From Apostichopus japonicus (lineage: Eukaryota > Echinodermata > Holothuroidea > Aspidochirotida > Stichopodidae), in contig NC_092568.1 in assembly GCF_037975245.1 (NCBI RefSeq), forward strand, positions 19,452,001 to 19,516,000: DNA of 64,000 bases, given 5' to 3'. Shown piece after piece: positions 1 through 11,400 of this stretch. The translations under genes and the position numbers were made by a program. The notes under the pieces were generated by a model, which saw nothing but the letters and a program-made list of their open reading frames with translations, did no database searches and was not told where the DNA came from. Every line of letters starts with the position of its first letter. Within the stretch, counting starts at the first letter, position 1.

Positions 1-1860
1 ACATGTTCAACCGATACATAGTTTACCGGTTACGTCACCAAATAAAACCGATACACTTGAGGTTTAAAGTCGGGCTTCCTGTCACATTAATAACGCTTGA
101 CAGATAACGACGGTGTTTGCATATTGTGTACAGGTATTGCCGAATACCCAATTAATTATAGGGAAGAATATTCGCACGAAATGATGTTGTCAACTAGTGA
201 TTAACTAGTGATAAAAGCGAACTGAAAATCAATCAACAAATGTGTTAGATGAACTGTTAAGATTAGCAAGCAAGCATTACCAGTACTTATTAATTATTGT
301 ATATAAATAAACCAGCCTATAGGTGACGGTATACATATCATCAACATTACATATCAATGAGAACACACCTCACTTTGTTTCAGTTTGCTCACGTGGTGAA
401 TTTCAGCTGGCACATTTTGTTATAGTAGTTCTAGTAGCACCGACTCTGGTATAGGAGCTTCGTTATAGTAGACACACGAAGCCGCTGCGAGAATAGAATT
501 TCCAATATAAACAGAACTATAAACATTAGAATAACAATTCTGTCCCTGCGACTTCCATTATCTGACATTCTTACAACCTTGATCACCATCGTTCATAACT
601 TAGCCGGTATTCTTTATCACTACCTCACTTATATTCACATGGATTTTAGTACAGCGGAGACTGGTGTCATATAACCCGCTGTCAAACGGAACAGTTGGTA
701 TCCATGTGGTAAAGGGAGACACGTGGTAGGGTTTGGAGGGGGTTTGAAGGGGGCTGTTTGGGGCAATTGGAGGCTGAAGGGGTGGGAGAGGCCTGGGAGG
801 GTATGGGGGACGGGAAGAGGCAGCGGACAGACGGGGGGGGGGTTCAGTCGAACCAAACCTATATGGCGAATCAAGTGTTTCCTCTTATATTTGCATAAGG
901 AGTTGTGACACTCACATCTCACCCCTATATTTTAGTCCAGCCCTCACCCACCCTTCCACCGCAAAACATAAATAATACAATTAAAAAAATAAACAAACAA
1001 TAGACAGAAAATAGTTATTGATTTCTTTTCAATATAGTCAAATGCAAATTCAATAACAGTTGAAGACCAATAGTTTCATTGAAGTTACAACCATGAATTT
1101 TTGTCTGCTTTAAGCACATTCTAATTAAATTACTTATCATAGCTTAGCTTCAGAAAGGATCACCATGCTTTTGTAAAATTGCGTAAAATGTTAGCTTCAA
1201 TATTTGAATTAATGTCTCAATATGAGACATATATCTCTATTACTCCCCTATCCCATCTTCTTGATAACTTTCCACGGTAACATGCTTGGAGATACTTTCG
1301 CGCCAAATCGAGAATGTCAACTACTTCAGAAAAAAAAAGTTTCTTTGCCATGTGTTTTACGCATGCATACAGTACCCCTTTATAAGTGTATCAGTGAAAG
1401 AATGAGAACGTCTTGCAACTTCAGAACCGTGAAACCTGATTGGTGACCGTTGGTTTGGCCTCTATATAACGTCGTACATACCACAACAGGGGTACGTACC
1501 ATCATTGTATAATCAAACTGTTTGAACATGTCTACTGAAAAAGGGGGGTTTTCTTATAACGCGCATAGTCTGAACTTCGCTCCGATAGGTGGCGTTTTGT
1601 CTGAATGAAGCAGGAACTCAATCAATTATTCGCATAGAGTATACTTAAAGTTCGAAGTGCTTGTGTTATTCAGGTTTAGCACGCTGCTGTACGTGTACTA
1701 AACTGACGCGGAACAGACCGATTCAGGTTCACACTGGCGCTAGTCGCGTTGATACAAAAGCTCTCTGGTTTGGGGCATATACTTTTCCAGAACGGTTTGT
1801 ATAGAACAAGTGATACGTAAACTATTATTCTTACCGAGGAAATCAAGCAAACAACCGGTA
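1..1860. other. No gene seen; upstream flank
   Basis: No exon-like ORF with recognisable protein similarity is visible on either strand. The stretch is AT-rich, with a G-rich patch around 725-842 that ends in a poly-G run. The small ORFs here are low complexity or lack splice-flanked conservation. If the TATA element at 1871 is real, this is the 5' flank of the thrombospondin gene. Confidence 0.5.
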
Positions 1861-1910
1861 GTAGTGGTAGTATAAAACCCGCGACTAAGCTCGCTCAGTG
1901 ATCATTCAGT
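1861..1910 (+). promoter_or_regulatory. Candidate core promoter: TATA box with initiator-like sequence
   Basis: TATAAAA lies at 1871-1877. Pyrimidine-flanked CA dinucleotides of the TCAGTG/TCATTC kind follow 20-30 bases later (1895-1908), the usual spacing for a TATA-driven start. About 245 bases downstream there is a strong splice donor (ACCG|GTAAGTA at 2146). This fits a short non-coding first exon spliced to the signal-peptide exon, the arrangement known for vertebrate THBS1. The link to the thrombospondin gene is inference; no transcript evidence is available here. Confidence 0.3.
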
Positions 1911-2145
1911 GTGAAGCTACAGGCATGGACATTTAGACAACTATTTTGTTTGTTTATTTTCAGAGGAATAAAATGCTCCAGGAAATTAATTTGTTTTTGC
2001 TTGACAAACAGTTTGTTCAGTGGAACATTATTTAATATAACAAACATACGTACGGCACGACGGGGATTTTCATATTAGTTGGAGCCGAAGTCTGGAACAA
2101 AATATTATTTCTTGTCATTGCGATCAAAGGATACTGCAGTTACCG
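1900..2145 (+). other. Candidate non-coding first exon (5' UTR)
   Basis: The 5' edge is set only by distance from the TATA box at 1871. The 3' edge is a near-consensus donor, G|GTAAGTA, with the exon ending at 2145. It contains short upstream ORFs, including an ATG followed within four codons by TAG near 1925 and another of about 20 codons near 1973. It is therefore unlikely to hold the main start codon. No competing coding potential is seen. Confidence 0.28.
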
Positions 2146-2647
2146 GTAAGTAAACCTAATTATTGATTCTTTGATTTATTTTCTGTTGCACTTATATCTT
2201 TAGAAAATTGAGAATTTTATACATATATAATTATGTATATACATTGCAGAGATTATAATATCATAAAACCAGCTACATGTTTTATTAATATCAATGATTG
2301 TATTCCGTCGCTGTAATTATTGTCCTTTGCATAACTCGTTCGTCTTGTATTTATTTTTTACCATTTCGCTTCCTTTGGTGTGTGTGTGTGGGGGGGGGGG
2401 GGTGTTTGTTGGGGGGGGGGGTGGTGCGGGGAGGGGGTTTGGAAAGGGCGTATGGATGGTTATTCTCATTCAGTAATATGCATGTTATTGACTAACGGCA
2501 TCCAATTGCATTATTGCAAATGTTGGAAAGTTTATTGTTCCTCTTGGACATTCAAATTTTGTGTTTCAATAATGCTCACTAAGATATTGGAAACTTAGCC
2601 GTAGTGAAGGAGAAGTGAATCAAAAAGAATTCAAGGTTTCGATAAAT

Positions 2648-2840
2648 ATCATTGGGCCGTTTGGCTAAGATCATTCGTGTATCATTATGTTCCCCTTGTG
2701 GGGGAACCGTGACACACACCTGACGATGATCACACAGTCACAGTCTAGAAGCAAGGGGACTGGGGTTAAGAACGGATCAGTCGGTTCGTTGTTTGGTTTT
2801 TCGTGCCCAGGTTTTCTTCCTTGGTTACTTTACTTGAAAA
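2648..2840 (+). mobile_element. SINE with U2 snRNA-derived head, copy A (diverged)
   Basis: The head has GGCTAAGATCA as in the 5' part of U2 snRNA. The body is nearly collinear with copy C at 39283-39474: a CACACCTGACGATGATCACA block, a GCAAGGGGACTGGGGTT block, AACGGATCAGTC, then TTCGTGCCCAGGTT and a short A tail. The U2 part is more eroded than in copy C. The sequence right after the tail, GTATCATT, resembles the first bases of the element. This is either a target-site duplication or a target preference. It is not a functional U2 gene, since similarity ends after the head. Confidence 0.6.
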
Positions 2841-5498
2841 GTATCATTCTGTCCAGTATTATAGTTACTAGAGATTCATGTCTGCCAGGTGACATCGAGT
2901 CGATTCGTTATCATGCAGACACTATACAGTGTGAGTACAAATCTATTAGTACGAGTACAAAAGTCCCGAGTACGCCGTACGAACTTAATGTACTCCAGTA
3001 CGGAATCGCTGAGTACGAATCATAGGCCTTTGGACTCGAGTTCCCAGGTCTGTCGTTATGCAACTATTAGTGATTTAGTGGTTATTCAAACTTAGTAACT
3101 TTGAGCGGAAATTTTGATTTACAGATATTAAATGTAACTTTTTGAATATTTGTGACAAAATAAAACTGACCGTAGCTTTTGAAACTCGATCACAATTTAT
3201 AAGTGTCGCCAACTCGCGCCACACGAACCCTAAAAAATGACACCAATCATGATTGGATTATTGGATCCATTTTTATATATGTTTTGGTTTTCGAATATCT
3301 CACGTTGTCCCCCCCCCGCCCACCCCCCCTCAATAAAAGGCAAAGATACCCATAATATACACTGGCAGCTCCCGGCCCTATACGGCCCCAACTGTAGACC
3401 CAAATCACTCATTGGGGAACACCCCATGTGTAACTTTACGTAGGACTATTACAAATTTAAAGTGCTCGATTCATACCTGACGAGGGGCGGGGTGGTTAGG
3501 GCTACAGCCCCCGCGACCCGAAATTAATAATAATAATCAATGTAACCAACCTGCGCGATTTGGGTAACATTTTATGAGTTGATGGTGGACAGCACGAAAT
3601 TACCTCCTGCACCTTTTTCATGATTTTCTGTTTAAAGAACATTGTGAATGGTTTGCTACTTTGCTTATGGTCTGAAGACGATCATGTGTTGATTAAACCT
3701 ATAGCCTGCTTTCACACGGTGCATGTTGCATGAGTATAAAAGTGTTGATCATGGTTAATTTACGATTGACATAACATACATAACGTTCTCATTGGTTAAT
3801 GGGTGAAGAATGTTATGTAAATTGGTTGTGTTATTATATACTGTGCATTTACCACGACACAACATGCATATGCATTGCCATGACTTTACAGTCACGTTCG
3901 TGGCCTTTCGACTCGGTAAGAAGTCTGATTTTTGTCGGTTTTGGAATGCAATTCAGCAGTCGCTAAAGTTCATAATGTTTACGGCAGTATTAACCACATC
4001 GTTTGTCAAATAGGAAGCCGCAGGTTTCCTTATCTTTAATTACTATTAATTGATGATTGAATCTTAAGTTATTCTACAGATGGGATTGACGATGGGGATC
4101 TTGATAATTGGTTAGAAAAGATCCAACAGAGGTAGATAATGATCGACTGATGTATTCTACAGTTAACATATATATATATATATCATATGTTTTGTTCACT
4201 ATGTTTTGTTTACAATGCCAGGGGGGGGGGTGTAACGACGTGCTTATTTGTGTATATAGTAAAATTCCAATACCGCAATGTCAAATTGATAGTTTTACCA
4301 TAGCAACGCAGAGAAGGCCAATATGCCCCTCCTTGAAGTAGACTCATGATGTAGGCTACCTTTCACAAAAGTGAAATCAAACGATGAGGGATGTTGTTGA
4401 CATTATATATAGTCCACAATCGTCACTGTTTAGTGAATGACATTTGTTAGGTATAACTCAGTGTTATCAGCTGAGTTGTTATTTCAAGAAAATGTACCAA
4501 AATTATGGTTTCTAAAACGTTTAATGCTTGTATAAGAACATAGCGTGATTATGTGACTAATCGGACGCCACCCTCGTAAATTGTAGACGCATTCCGGCTA
4601 TACCCCGTGGCGGTAGATTGCGCTAGTACGTTCCAAACGTGCAATGCATTATCAAGTGCACCGTGTTTCGCCCCATATATGGAGGATGCGCGGAAACTTC
4701 TCCATCCGTGTAGACTATGGAATATTCATACCTCAGTACAGAAAATTCCTTTTTTAAGACAATGAGAAATTTTGTCTCGAGCAGTCTCTGTCTGTAATGA
4801 GAGCCAAACAACTTTATTTGATTCAAATTGAAATTCCGGTCGATTCTATGCACAGGTATACATTTAGAAGCACTAAATAATTATGTCAATCAAATAATAT
4901 GGAACTATTCGATATTGGTCATTATGGATATGTCTTCGGACAGGGTCTTCATGTCTATAGCTCTACCAACACATGCTCTTTAGCCATAACTTTGTAACAG
5001 AGTTTGTAGTGTTGCATGCAACATTAATGTGTTATTTGACCTCACACGTGGTAAATTCAATGAATTCCATATATTCTAACCGTTTAAAGATGGAATGAAA
5101 ATGGTATATGCGATGAGACGTACGATTTATTTTTAAATCCATTCTTTCTGGAGGAAACTATAGCTATAAAATGTTATCGCCATGACTGATAACAGGATTG
5201 TGAGCTTTCCAATCACACCACAAGTTTATCAGCCGTATGCGATGAAAGGAGATTTCTGGCAACATTTTCAAGGGATTTCGCCCACTCTCGTAATCCCTTC
5301 TCATCCTCATCCCACGCACACACAAACACTGACTCTCTCATTTCAACAAATAAACACAACAATTGAGCAAAGTGCGGTTAAGATATATATCGGCCTACAC
5401 TGTTTCGAAGATGCGTGCATAAATTCGGTTCCGCTCGTTCCAACCCCCTCCTCCACCCCGTACACCTCTCCGTTTCCCTCACTTACCTCTCTCTTACC

Positions 5499-5650
5499 CC
5501 TCCACTATCCGTAGATCCCTTACCCCTCCCCTATCCGTAGATCCCTTAGCCCTCTCCGATCCATAGATCACTTACCCCTCCCCTATCCGTAGATCCCTTA
5601 GCCCTCTCCGATCCGTAGATCACTTACCCCTCTCCTATTCGTAGATACGT
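5499..5650. repeat. Tandem repeat, 27-28 bp unit in alternating pairs
   Basis: About five copies of a unit built around CTATCCGTAGATCCCTTACC alternate between a CTATCCGTAGATCCCTTA form and a CGATCC(A/G)TAGATCACTTA form. That gives a higher-order period near 55 bp. It is pyrimidine-rich with no coding sense. Confidence 0.7.
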
Positions 5651-6368
5651 TGGTGATTCCGGCAATTCCCATTACTACATATCATGCCCACACTGCCACT
5701 GGCCTTATAATGCGTGTATTCATGTCTATCGGGTGTATGTTATTATTTAATCTATTTACATTATAGTCTAGTGCACGACAACATCATTGTATTGAAGTTT
5801 TGTTCTGTTCATGAAGGGAATGTAATGTTAACGCTTGAGAAAGATTAAATCCTACATTCCGTATGTTGGCAGGTTTCAATACAAAGTGTTTCAATACAAA
5901 GGGTTTCAATACAAAGTGCTCGAGGGTTGTGAGTCATTGTGTTCCGTGTGGTGACCCATTTCTTGAACATGCCTTGTTATGCAACATGTCTTGTTATGGA
6001 TATTGCACGGGGCCACAGGTTGATCGTGTTAAACATGTTATACATAAAGTGTTAAACAACCAGATCCGGTATATGTTTATCGTCAAATTAGATGATTTCT
6101 CATTCTTGTTTCATGCTTCGTGACTATTATGCATAATATTTGCCCTTACAAAAGCATAGTCACAGTGGCATGATGATATGTCAATAAAATTTAGAATCCT
6201 CTCTGCCTTGCCTACTAACAGTACAAGTAAAAATTAAGCAAAAACTGTTAGCAAACTGCTTATCCACCAACGAGTCTGTGTAAGAGAATGTGTAAAAGTA
6301 TGTGGGCCTGACGATTCAATCCTATCAGAATGTTCTTCAGAGGCTGAGAATACAAGTACTAAGGTTTA

Positions 6369-6479
6369 CACAGTCACATGTAGTCCCGATGCAAGGGGAC
6401 TAGGGTTGAGAACGGATCAGTCGTTCGGTAGTTTGGATTTCGTGCCCAGGTTCTTTCCTGGGCGACTTTTTCTTAAAAA
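6369..6479 (+). mobile_element. U2-headed SINE body, 5'-truncated copy B
   Basis: Shares CACAGTCAC, the GATGCAAGGGGACTAGGGTT block, AACGGATCAGTCGTTCGG, CGTGCCCAGGTTC and the CTTAAAAAG tail with copies A and C. It lacks the U2-like head. The sequence just upstream (about 6288-6350) belongs to another dispersed repeat with a GTAAAAGTA...GGCCTGACG...ATCCTA core that recurs near 60780-60825. Confidence 0.5.
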
Positions 6480-9400
6480 GTACTAAAAGTTTACTACTTG
6501 AATGAACAAATCCCTTTTATTTCACATTGCAAACAAGTCTTCTTACACAAACAAATACACTTCAATGTAATAAAAGAATTCATAACACTTTGATAGTTAG
6601 GCCTAACCCAATCGTTTCAAATGTGCCGCACTTTCAATAACAAGATAACAAAAGCAAAATAATGTTGCTGGCAAAACATTATGTCATCTCACGATGACGT
6701 CACAGACCACCCATGCGTTGTATTCATTCCTTTCAGTATAGTTAAAGAATGCATGCTTTAAAGCCGACTGAACCAGTTAGTTATCTACTTAGTAGCTAGT
6801 AGAGCTCCGTGGCTAATTTAGTGGTAACTTCAGTTCTCCAAAAAAACATTATCTATAAACTTAATATTTTCGTCGGAATATCCCTTTAAGACAGCTTCTT
6901 GATTTAAGTCTGTCTGTATGGTTCTGTAATATATATATATTTTTTAATGTAGTTTTAATGGAGTGTTATTATTAGCCAATCATATTCAAAGCTAAGGAGA
7001 AAAGGAGAGAAGATTTAAATATTTGATATATTGAAGTTACCATGCATATAAGAATGATGTCAACAGCTGTTATGCATTGGAAATTAGCAATGAAATTATA
7101 TATGAAATCTTCTCTTTCAAGTTACAAAAGCTATAATATCTTTTCATCGAAAAATGAGATCATTTCTTTGATTTTGCAACTGATTCTTATTATATTGCCA
7201 AGCCACAATTTTAACCTACGTGGGAAGACCCAATTTGCTAAGGAGATTGTTAAAGGGTGTGAAGACTCGCGCAAAAAGAAACGTCTAATGCCGATAATTT
7301 GACCTAGTTTCGAATGAGGTGTAACAGAAGTGTTAAACACCACCATAGATCCCAGAAAATACACACACAGCTTGCTACCGTCGGTAGTTAGACACTAGTG
7401 TACAGTCAGTAAATACAGCTGCGGTCAATACCCACAGCACAGTATACAAACGATACAGCGATGGACATCTCAGGTCCAGCTAAAGATGACAATTAAGGTA
7501 TCACGTTTCATTACTGTCTGCATTTTGTAGCGACACGAAGAAAACGTCACTTGCAAGCAACAGAAAGTTAACTTTTTCAGATGGCCGCATGCACGCGGTT
7601 TGGGGCGAGTCTTCACTGCCTTTAAACTCCCATTTTGTAGGGCCTCACGGTTCAGACACGAGACATCCTAGGTACTACTGTCTCAACGCCTCAACAGCTG
7701 GGCATGCAATTTTGTGACGTCATACCATTCCATGTTCAATACGTTTCAGGTCTGCAGGTATAGGTTACATTAAACCTACATATCCTTAACGTAAGGCTTC
7801 ATAAATATGCAAATTTGATATGTTAATTATTCATACTTTCTGTGTCAAATAGGTAAAATGTACACGTTCTGTTTATAAGTTAACATGTAAGAAATATGCG
7901 TTTTCTTTTTACTTGAGAAATCTTTCAAAAACTATTCTGATTCGGCTGGGTTGGGTCCATGAATTCCCGAATTGGTTCCAATACTACAATTCTACATATA
8001 GGCCTATTAAGCTTTCAAAATTGATCACATATAAAGCATAACACTTTGAAATATCCTTATTGAACTATATGATCTTTACGTGATCACAAAATTTACGAGA
8101 ACGGAAAATTTCATTCGCGCATTTTTTTCTATCCCTGATTTGACTAATTCAAACTACCCGCATCATGCTCCGACATTACTACAGCCTGCAGTGATGAAAC
8201 TTTTCTGTAAAGCTGGATTTATCAGAATTCCTCCCCCACACCCCCCCCCCCCCTCAAAGAATAGGCCTTACCATGGAGCTTCAAATTAGCATTACTTGGA
8301 ACTGTTTTATTGCAGTATGTTATCGCACACATATACGTGTATGCCTGGTAAAATAGTGTTGTTTTTGTGTTTCCAGTAGATGGTATATCCAGTTCAACGC
8401 ATTATTTATTTCTTGTTACATATTAGTCGGTACTAGATGTCTCGCGGTACATAACAAATGACTTGAATCGAAGCTGTCTCCGGTATTTTTAAACGGACGA
8501 ACACTTACCACACATTTTAAATAATGACGAATGGGGCTACACAATAAATACCAAACAAGATGCTAGTCTTTTTATAGGTCCCTATGGGGTTTATTTGTCA
8601 GCGGGTCTGCTAAAGGTGAACATATTTCATATAACTTGGTAAAGTTCTGATGTTTTGGTTCGACGTATCCTGTTGACAGTATATTTCATTTGCCATTTGA
8701 AAGTCGCGGGCAGTCCAAATAAACTTCTTACCCTTATAACCATACGAACGAACGACCCATGCATGGGTTTGGTATGCAGCTATATATGTAACACATTTAT
8801 TATTCCGTCCATACCGATGTATATAGTACATCATCATAACTGCCTTGTGGTCTCTTTAAAGTCATGCACCCTCGGTACATGGTCTTAAAAAGCAAGCAAA
8901 GCGTCTAGATTTATTGATTCTATCAATGTTAAAATGTCGGCAATATATTTAAACAAATGGGCAAATGTGATTGTCAGAGGATCGGTATGCTGTTATATAG
9001 AGAGAGACAGAGAGAAAGAGAGAGATAAGAGGCTGGATTTAAATGGTAAAGGTTGTGGTTAAAGCATTAACTTATCATTCAACAATCTCTCATTCCGTGT
9101 GAAAGGGTACGGGGGTTTTCAATACGTCTTGTAAGGATGACTTTTAGGCGCGAAATTAATGTTAATATGTTGTAGACCTTTAAAAACCACTTTTATCAGC
9201 CCAATATGTATTTCTTTACTACAACTAATTTGTTTCCCTTTATACGGCTGGGATTCATTTAGCTAAAGTGACAAGGATATGTAGAATAATACACGGACCG
9301 TTACGTCAGTTCCTCAGATGTGATACAATAGTCGATAATTATTATTATTTTTTTAATTTGACCTCAAACAGCATGTCTATAAGGTGCTATCAATTTGTGA

Positions 9401-10135
9401 ATGACAAATGGCGTTGAATGTCATTCAAGCATATTCTATTGTTAAAAATTAAGTTACACACAGATGAATATCTCGAAATTAATAGCTACAGCAACATTAT
9501 ACTATAGCACTCAATTTTCATTTTTCTTGGACTATAAGATACATTTGCAAGACTACAATTCTGCCTGAAGTTAAACCATCCTTTATTACATACAGCTATT
9601 TGTCGTGTTCTATGTAATTTATTTTCAAATTCGGTAAAAGATGGAAACCTTTTTTTTTTTAGTAACGTCAATTCATTTTTATCGACCAGTTATAAATTGA
9701 AACCAACAGTGATATTGTGCTTGTATTATAAACACAAAACTGTGAGTATAACTGATCTGATTAACGCGTATGCACCTCACCGACAAAACAAAAGAGAGGA
9801 AACTCTAAAAAAAAAAACATCGTAATAATCGTCCTCAAAAATAACAAGTTTTAGTCTCTATTTTGAAATTCCACCTGTCTTTCTTTTATACCAACACACG
9901 CGAACTGTGTGAAGTTAGGCGATTCAAAATCACTTGTAAACACCGATGACTTTTAACAAAAGCCCTTCACTTTGTTACACCTCCAAAAAAAAAGTGTCGT
10001 TTTGAAAGGGGACAATGGTTATACGAGGGGAGTGTCATATTGTTCCCGTATACCAGTCACACGTGTGAAAAAGTAGTCCTTGTATACAAGCCAATGCACA
10101 CAATCTATAATAGCAGATGAACACAGGAATGTTGG

Positions 10136-10136
<1 letters not shown>

Positions 10137-10203
<67 letters not shown>
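10137..10203. repeat. (TA)n microsatellite
   Basis: About 66 bases of alternating TA with one TTA interruption. The overlapping Tyr/Ile ORFs on both strands are artefacts of the repeat. Confidence 0.9.
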
Positions 10204-10207
<4 letters not shown>

Positions 10208-11054
10208 AAGATCCAGATGTATGTATGATGAGAAGATATTAATACATAATAATAACGATACCCTTCAAATGGCCCGTGCGAATAGAGGGTTGCCATGGGG
10301 GGGGGGGGTGACGCAAAGAAGAGTACATGTATTAGTGAGGAACGGGGGAAGGGAGTGGGAGAGGAAGGAGGGAGGGAGAGGAGGAGATAAAGCTTAAACG
10401 CATAATCGCTGATTCGTACAGAACTTCAATATGTTAGTATAATGTAGAGGTGGTTGGGATTAAATATGGTGGGATGGGAAAGGGGTTATCTTGGCCCCGC
10501 CCCCCCCCCCGCTCTCTAATAACGTCTTCACTGAAAGTAATTGAAAGGAGACATCACATCAATCGTAATCATTATCGAAATGTTATCAAGAACATCCTGA
10601 TACTGTGGAACCAATTCGTGTGTGAAAAGAATGAGCATCATAAATCTATGGTTTTTTATAAAGATTTTATGAGTTCGTAGCCTCCCATGTTAAGTTGTAA
10701 CAATCTATCGCTGCCATATCGGGATCTCTGTGACATATAACAGAGAAGAATTATTACACACTTGGGCATGCTGAAATAGCATTGCCCATATGTTGCGAAA
10801 CTATACTGTACCGATTCATGTACGAACCGGAAACTCAAATCACAGACTTGACCAAAAAAAATTATTTTATGAAATTTGGAAATTTGATTATGAGATGTCA
10901 CATTTTAATGTCCCTTAGGGTAGATTTCGTAATGCTCACGCCATATATCACAAATATGATCGCTTCGAGTGACTTTATGTCAGAAAAATATGTCAGTGAA
11001 AAATACGATCCTTCATCTTCATGATTGATCATCTCTGGTTTTTGAAGAACATTC

Positions 11055-11071
11055 ATATATATATATATATA

Positions 11072-11103
<32 letters not shown>
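11055..11103. repeat. (TA)n microsatellite
   Basis: Alternating TA interrupted by one TCTA step. No coding meaning. Confidence 0.9.
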
Positions 11104-11104
<1 letters not shown>

Positions 11105-11176
11105 CACTCAGAACTAACATAGAAAGCTTGCCCATTGATTCTAGCAGCCTATGCAGGGCATGTCAATGTTGGTTTC

Positions 11177-11400
11177 ATGTTAAATTGTAATTTGTTTGTT
11201 TGTTTCATGATGAATCGTTTGTTTGTTTGTTTCATGGTAAACAAAAAACATTATATATAATGTTGTAGTCCTGGGCATGCCCATGTGGGTTTCTTGATTA
11301 ATTGTTTGTTTTTTCATGTTAAATTGTATGTTTGTTTCATGATCAATTGTGTCATGTTAAAAAGCGTGTTTGTTTCATGTTATACTGTTTGTTTGTCTTA
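11177..11400. repeat. Degenerate repeats of a TTTGTTTG-TTCATG-TTAA unit
   Basis: Six or more imperfect units combine runs of GTTT with TTCATGTTAAATTG or TTCATGATCAATTG. They are broken twice by a GGGCATG-type spacer (near 11155 and 11274). This is probably an old tandem array or a decayed element. Confidence 0.5.
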
